Source: Rebecca billardiae RCC1528 (Eukaryota > Haptophyta). From it: 64,000 nt of DNA. Position numbers and translations under genes: made by a program. The notes under the pieces were generated by a model, which ran no database searches, was not told where the DNA came from, and worked only from the letters and a program-made list of their open reading frames with translations. The stretch lies in the NCBI GenBank assembly GCA_965240325.2, contig OZ251230.1:620001-684000 (forward strand), written 5' to 3'. Of this stretch, positions 60,738 to 64,000 are shown one piece after another (within the stretch, counting starts at the first letter, position 1; every line of letters starts with the position of its first letter).

Positions 60738-62537
60738 CAGGGGCGCAGCGCCAGGCGCCACGCCGGCATGGGCGGCGTCGGCCGGCGCGGTCGAGGCCAG
60801 GCCCGGCCCCGACCCCCAGAGACGCTGCGCCCGGCCACGCCCCGACGCACGCCGTCAGCGCCAAGCGCGTGCCGTCGGGCGGGGCAGCTCCCGGGAAGTA
60901 CGTGCGGGGCGCAGGCCCCGCCCACCGCCCCGCAGCGGTGATCTCGGCCGCGGGAAGCCCCAGGAACGGCCAGCGTCGCCACGGCCGAGCGTCGAACCGA
61001 GTTGGCGCCAACACACGTTGTGGGAGCCCCAGCGCCCGACACTCATCGTGCAGCCACGCCAGATACGCCGCGCGAAAGCCTCGCACGCGCGCCAACCCGC
61101 CCGGTGTCGGCCGTCGACGGCGGGCAGCACCCCGAGCTCCGCGAAGCGACGTCCAGCCAGCGTGCGTAGCCCTGAATCGCCATGCGCCCCTTGGACCTTG
61201 GACGCGAAGGGCGAAGCGCCGAAGCCCGCTGTCCGGCTGTGGCAAACCGCCGGGCCGCCTGCGCTGTGGGAGCGATGGCGGCCGGTGGAAGCGGCGGGGA
61301 GTAGGCGACGCACGCCGCGCGAACGAGGACGGTCGCGCGGCACGCGAGCGACGGCGGACGCGCCGCGGATGATCGGCGCGCACGCATGACGATCGGCGCA
61401 TGATGATCGGCGCGCGCGCATGATCGGCGCATGATGATCGGCGCGCGCGCATGATGATCGGCGCGCGCGCATGATGATCGGCGCGCGCGCATGATGATCG
61501 GCGCATGATGATCGGCGCGGGCGCATGATCGGCGCATGATCGGCGCATGATGATCGGCGCGCGCGCGTGATCGGCGCATGATGATCGGCGCGGGCGCATG
61601 ATCGGCGCATGATCGGCGCGTGATGATCGGCGCGCGCGCATGATCGGCGCATGATCGGCGCATGATGATCGGCGCGGGCGCATGATCGGCGCATGATCGG
61701 CGCATGATCGGCGCATGATCGGCGCATGATCGGCGCATGATGATCGGCGCGCGCGCATGATCGGCGCATGATGATCGGCGCGGGCGCATGATCGGCGCAT
61801 GATCGGCGCATGATCGGCGCATGATGATCGGCGCGCGCGCATGATCGGCGCATGATGATCGGCGCGGGCGCATGATCGGCGCATGATCGGCGCATGATCG
61901 GCGCATGATCGGCGCATGATCGGCGCATGATGATCGGCGCGCGCGCATGATCGGCGCATGATGATCGGCGCGCGCGCATGATGATCGGCGCATGACGATC
62001 GGCGCGCGCGCATGATCGGCGCAAGATGACCGGCGCGCGCGCATGATGATCGGCGCGCGCGCATGATGATCGGCGTGCGCGCGTGATGATCGGCGCGCGC
62101 GCATGATGCTCGGCGCATGTTGACCGGCGCGCGCGCATGATGAGCGGCGCGGACGGTGGCGCGCGGCGCCGCCACCCGCCGCCGCGGCGTCGAAGGCAGC
62201 AGCAGCGAACGCCGGCGAGCCGCGCGCGCACAAACTCGGGCTGCGCCAGCGAGGAACGGTGGTTGGGACGGAACCGCGACACGCGCGCGCCGCGGTAGAG
62301 CAGATCGACGCCGTCACGCAGCTCCACGGACAGGTCAACGCCGGTGAAGGCATGGATGACGGACGCCAGCGCCACGTAGTTGCGCTGCATGGCGTTGGGC
62401 ACGAGACTGTGTGCGAGGTCAGCGCGCAGGCCGGTGCGCGCGACCATCTCGGCGGAGGTGATGGGCGGGCGAGTCATAGCGAGCGGCGCGCCGCGGAACG
62501 CGGCGGGCACCGACAGGGGATCTCGTCGCGCGCCCAC
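60738..62537 (-). pseudogene. Element-associated coding remnant split by a repeat array (tentative)
   Basis: Upstream part (62537 to about 62210): MTRPPITSAEMVARTGLRADLAHSLVPNAMQRNYVALASVIHAFTGVDLSVELRDGVDLLYRGARVSRFRPN reads as real protein. Downstream part, in a different frame (about 61290-60780): RRFALRVQGPRGAWRFRATHAGWTSL...VRGFRAAYLAWLHDECRALGLPQRVLAPTRFDARPWRRWPFLGLPAAEITAAGRW. Between them lies the ATGATCGGCGC array (61380-62150). The start is seven bases after the gag-like stop, so it may be the second open frame of the same element, broken by array expansion. No reverse-transcriptase or recombinase motif is visible. Alternatively it is one cellular gene with unplaced introns. Confidence 0.4.
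61378..62150. repeat. ATGATCGGCGC-type array
   Basis: About 770 bp built of ATGATCGGCGC units, alternating with GCGCGC and GGGC extensions. It is open in several minus-strand frames, which encode repeated H-A-P-I-I-M-R-R-S-type peptides. Confidence 0.95.
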
Positions 62538-62543
62538 CGCCTC

Positions 62544-64000
62544 CTAGACGCGGCCCACGCCCGTGTGCTGCTGCACGTGCGCTGTCTCGGCGTGCGCGCC
62601 GGCCAAGTGGCCAAGGCTCCCGCACAGAGCGCACTTGGTGGCGTGCGCGAGCGTGAAGTTGTGCTGCATCTGCGCAGACGGTTGGCCGCCGGCCGACCGG
62701 TACGCGGCGAACAGCGGGCACGCCGCCGCGGAGCAGTCGCCGAATAGCTGGTGCCGTAGGCAGCCGTGCGCGCGGAAGACGCGGTGGTTGGCCTCCGAGA
62801 GCAGGGGCCGCCCGCTCGCGTCGCACACACCCCCGTACCGCGCCAGCTCGCGCGCCAGCGTCAGCGGCGGCACGCCCCCCGCAGAGGCGGCGCCCGGGAA
62901 CGGTTGCGGCAGCGTCCGCGGCGGCCCGCCTGGCGGCGGGGGCGGCGGGCCGGGAGGCGGCGCCTGCGGCCCCGGCGGGTACGGCGCCGGTGTGTACGGC
63001 GCCGGCCCGGGCGCCCAGGCCGAACCCGCCGGCGGCACGTACGTGAGCGCGAGCGGCGCGGGCCCGGGCTGCGCCCCCTGTACCGGCGGCGCCGGCGGGG
63101 CCGGCGCTGCCGCCTGCAGCCCCTGCGGGTACGGCGCCGGCGGGCACAGCGCCGGGCGGGGCGCCCAGGACGATCCTGCCGGGGGTGCGCACGTGAACGA
63201 GAGCGGCACGGGCCCGTGCGGCGCCACCTGCATCGGCGCCGACCACGACCAGCAGCCCCACTCCGCTGCGCCGGGCGCCGCCCCGCCAAAGCCGGGCGAC
63301 AGGTCCTGCACCATCAGCGACGGCGGCGGCGGCGGAATCGGCATGCTCCCACCGTAGACGCGCATCAGCGGGCGCATGGCAAACTTGTCATGGAAGGGGT
63401 TGTCGTTCTTGTAGCAGTCGAAGAACGGCTCCCGCCCGCCACCGATGCTCGCCACCAGCGCCGCCACGCCCGAGCGCGCGTCGAGCACCCGCCCGAGGCT
63501 CTCCGAGAATTCAGAGTGGAACTGTGCCGCCGCCCGCCAGTCGCGCGCCTCAGCGAGCTGCATCACGAAGCCCCTGTACTCGCGCAGCACCTCGGCGTCA
63601 CCCGCGCGCGTGCAGAAGCCCTCGGCCTGCTCGACGAGCAGTATGAAGTGGAGCTGGCTGAGGAGCTGGTAGGCCTCGCGCAGCTCGCCCTTCGTGTTGA
63701 AGTAGACGCTTCGATCGACCTGCGCGTGCGGCACCTCAGCCATGTTGAAGGACTCCCAGACGACCGAACCCGCCGCGTTCGCCGGCACGCCCAAGCCGCG
63801 CCGCATGGACGAAAACGCCCCGCGAGCCGGGAAGCTCGGCCTCCCCCCCCCGGTCCCACGGAGTTGGCCGCCCGCGCCGCCCGCGAGCGCGCAAGCGTTC
63901 GCGAACTCGTGCGCGGCCCCCGCAAGGAAGCCAGCCCCACCGAAGGGGACGGGATGCGGCACGAGCGAGCTGGGCGGGGCGAGGGGCGCCGCCGCGTCCG
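62544..64000 (-). CDS. Gag-like protein with zinc knuckle, 5' end outside window
   Basis: The frame is open from the right edge to a stop at 62544 (at least 485 codons). A helical region (REAYQLLSQLHFILLVEQAEGFCTRAGDAEVLREYRGFVMQLAEARDWRAAAQFHSEF) is followed by FFDCYKNDNPFHDKFAMRPLMRVYGG, a long Pro/Gly-rich linker containing two related PAPYP repeats, and a Cys-rich end. The last motif, C-A-L-C-G-S-L-G-H-L-A-G-A-H, has C-x2-C-x4-H-x4-H spacing: a retroviral-type zinc knuckle with His replacing the last Cys. Helical domain, Pro-rich linker and terminal knuckle are the usual order of Gag proteins of retroelements. A cellular zinc-knuckle protein cannot be excluded. Confidence 0.55.
   Translation of the reverse strand, partial: DAAAPLAPPSSLVPHPVPFGGAGFLAGAAHEFANACALAGGAGGQLRGTGGGRPSFPARGAFSSMRRGLGVPANAAGSVVWESFNMAEVPHAQVDRSVYFNTKGELREAYQLLSQLHFILLVEQAEGFCTRAGDAEVLREYRGFVMQLAEARDWRAAAQFHSEFSESLGRVLDARSGVAALVASIGGGREPFFDCYKNDNPFHDKFAMRPLMRVYGGSMPIPPPPPSLMVQDLSPGFGGAAPGAAEWGCWSWSAPMQVAPHGPVPLSFTCAPPAGSSWAPRPALCPPAPYPQGLQAAAPAPPAPPVQGAQPGPAPLALTYVPPAGSAWAPGPAPYTPAPYPPGPQAPPPGPPPPPPGGPPRTLPQPFPGAASAGGVPPLTLARELARYGGVCDASGRPLLSEANHRVFRAHGCLRHQLFGDCSAAACPLFAAYRSAGGQPSAQMQHNFTLAHATKCALCGSLGHLAGAHAETAHVQQHTGVGRV

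Overview
This 64 kb window is nuclear DNA of a very GC-rich unicellular eukaryote. Eukaryotic marks are short spliceosomal introns (87-264 bp), TIM44, ERG28, a MIS12-like kinetochore protein, RMDN, PP2C, BTB and MYND domains, and no operons. A GC-rich alga of the haptophyte type fits best, but that is inference from composition, intron style and gene mix; no organelle, rRNA or tRNA marker is present to settle it.

Layout. 1-3,563 (minus): one uninterrupted reading frame that leaves the window edge, encoding a large internally duplicated protein with an IQ-like segment. 3.6-11 kb: a 23-bp minisatellite, an EEP-fold hydrolase with an EF-hand-like insert, a small membrane protein, an RMDN (FAM82) protein and a secreted or membrane-anchored C69 dipeptidase. 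11-18 kb: a membrane-anchored START-like protein, a PLOD-type glycosyltransferase, a possible glycosyltransferase-like protein, ERG28 and a LACTB-like serine hydrolase. 18-24 kb: TIM44, a Nei-type DNA glycosylase fused to a SAP domain, and an ARM-BTB protein with one frame break. 24-31 kb: a multi-IQ protein, an uncertain repeat-bearing gene, and AT-richer DNA with a long GA microsatellite. 31-39 kb: a sulfotransferase, a PP2C phosphatase, a MIS12-like protein and a C2-histidine phosphatase. 39-50 kb: a Sel1-MYND protein, a secreted Cys-containing protein, a 1,779-residue Ala/Glu/Arg coiled coil and an unknown protein. 50-64 kb is repeat-rich: two neighbouring fold-back structures whose inverted arms are built of tandem repeats (about 145-bp and 210-bp units), a pair of about 110-bp direct repeats separated by 510 bp, an ATGATCGGCGC array, and a gag-like frame running off the right edge.

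Genes are mostly intron-poor and often head to head, with 30-130 bp between start codons, so shared bidirectional promoters are likely. The 14 introns I could place from protein continuity mostly begin GTGCGY rather than GTRAGT; one appears to be GC-AG. The 50-64 kb block looks like accessory, transposon-derived DNA, and a diverged fragment of the element at 60.5 kb occurs inverted at 29.9 kb.
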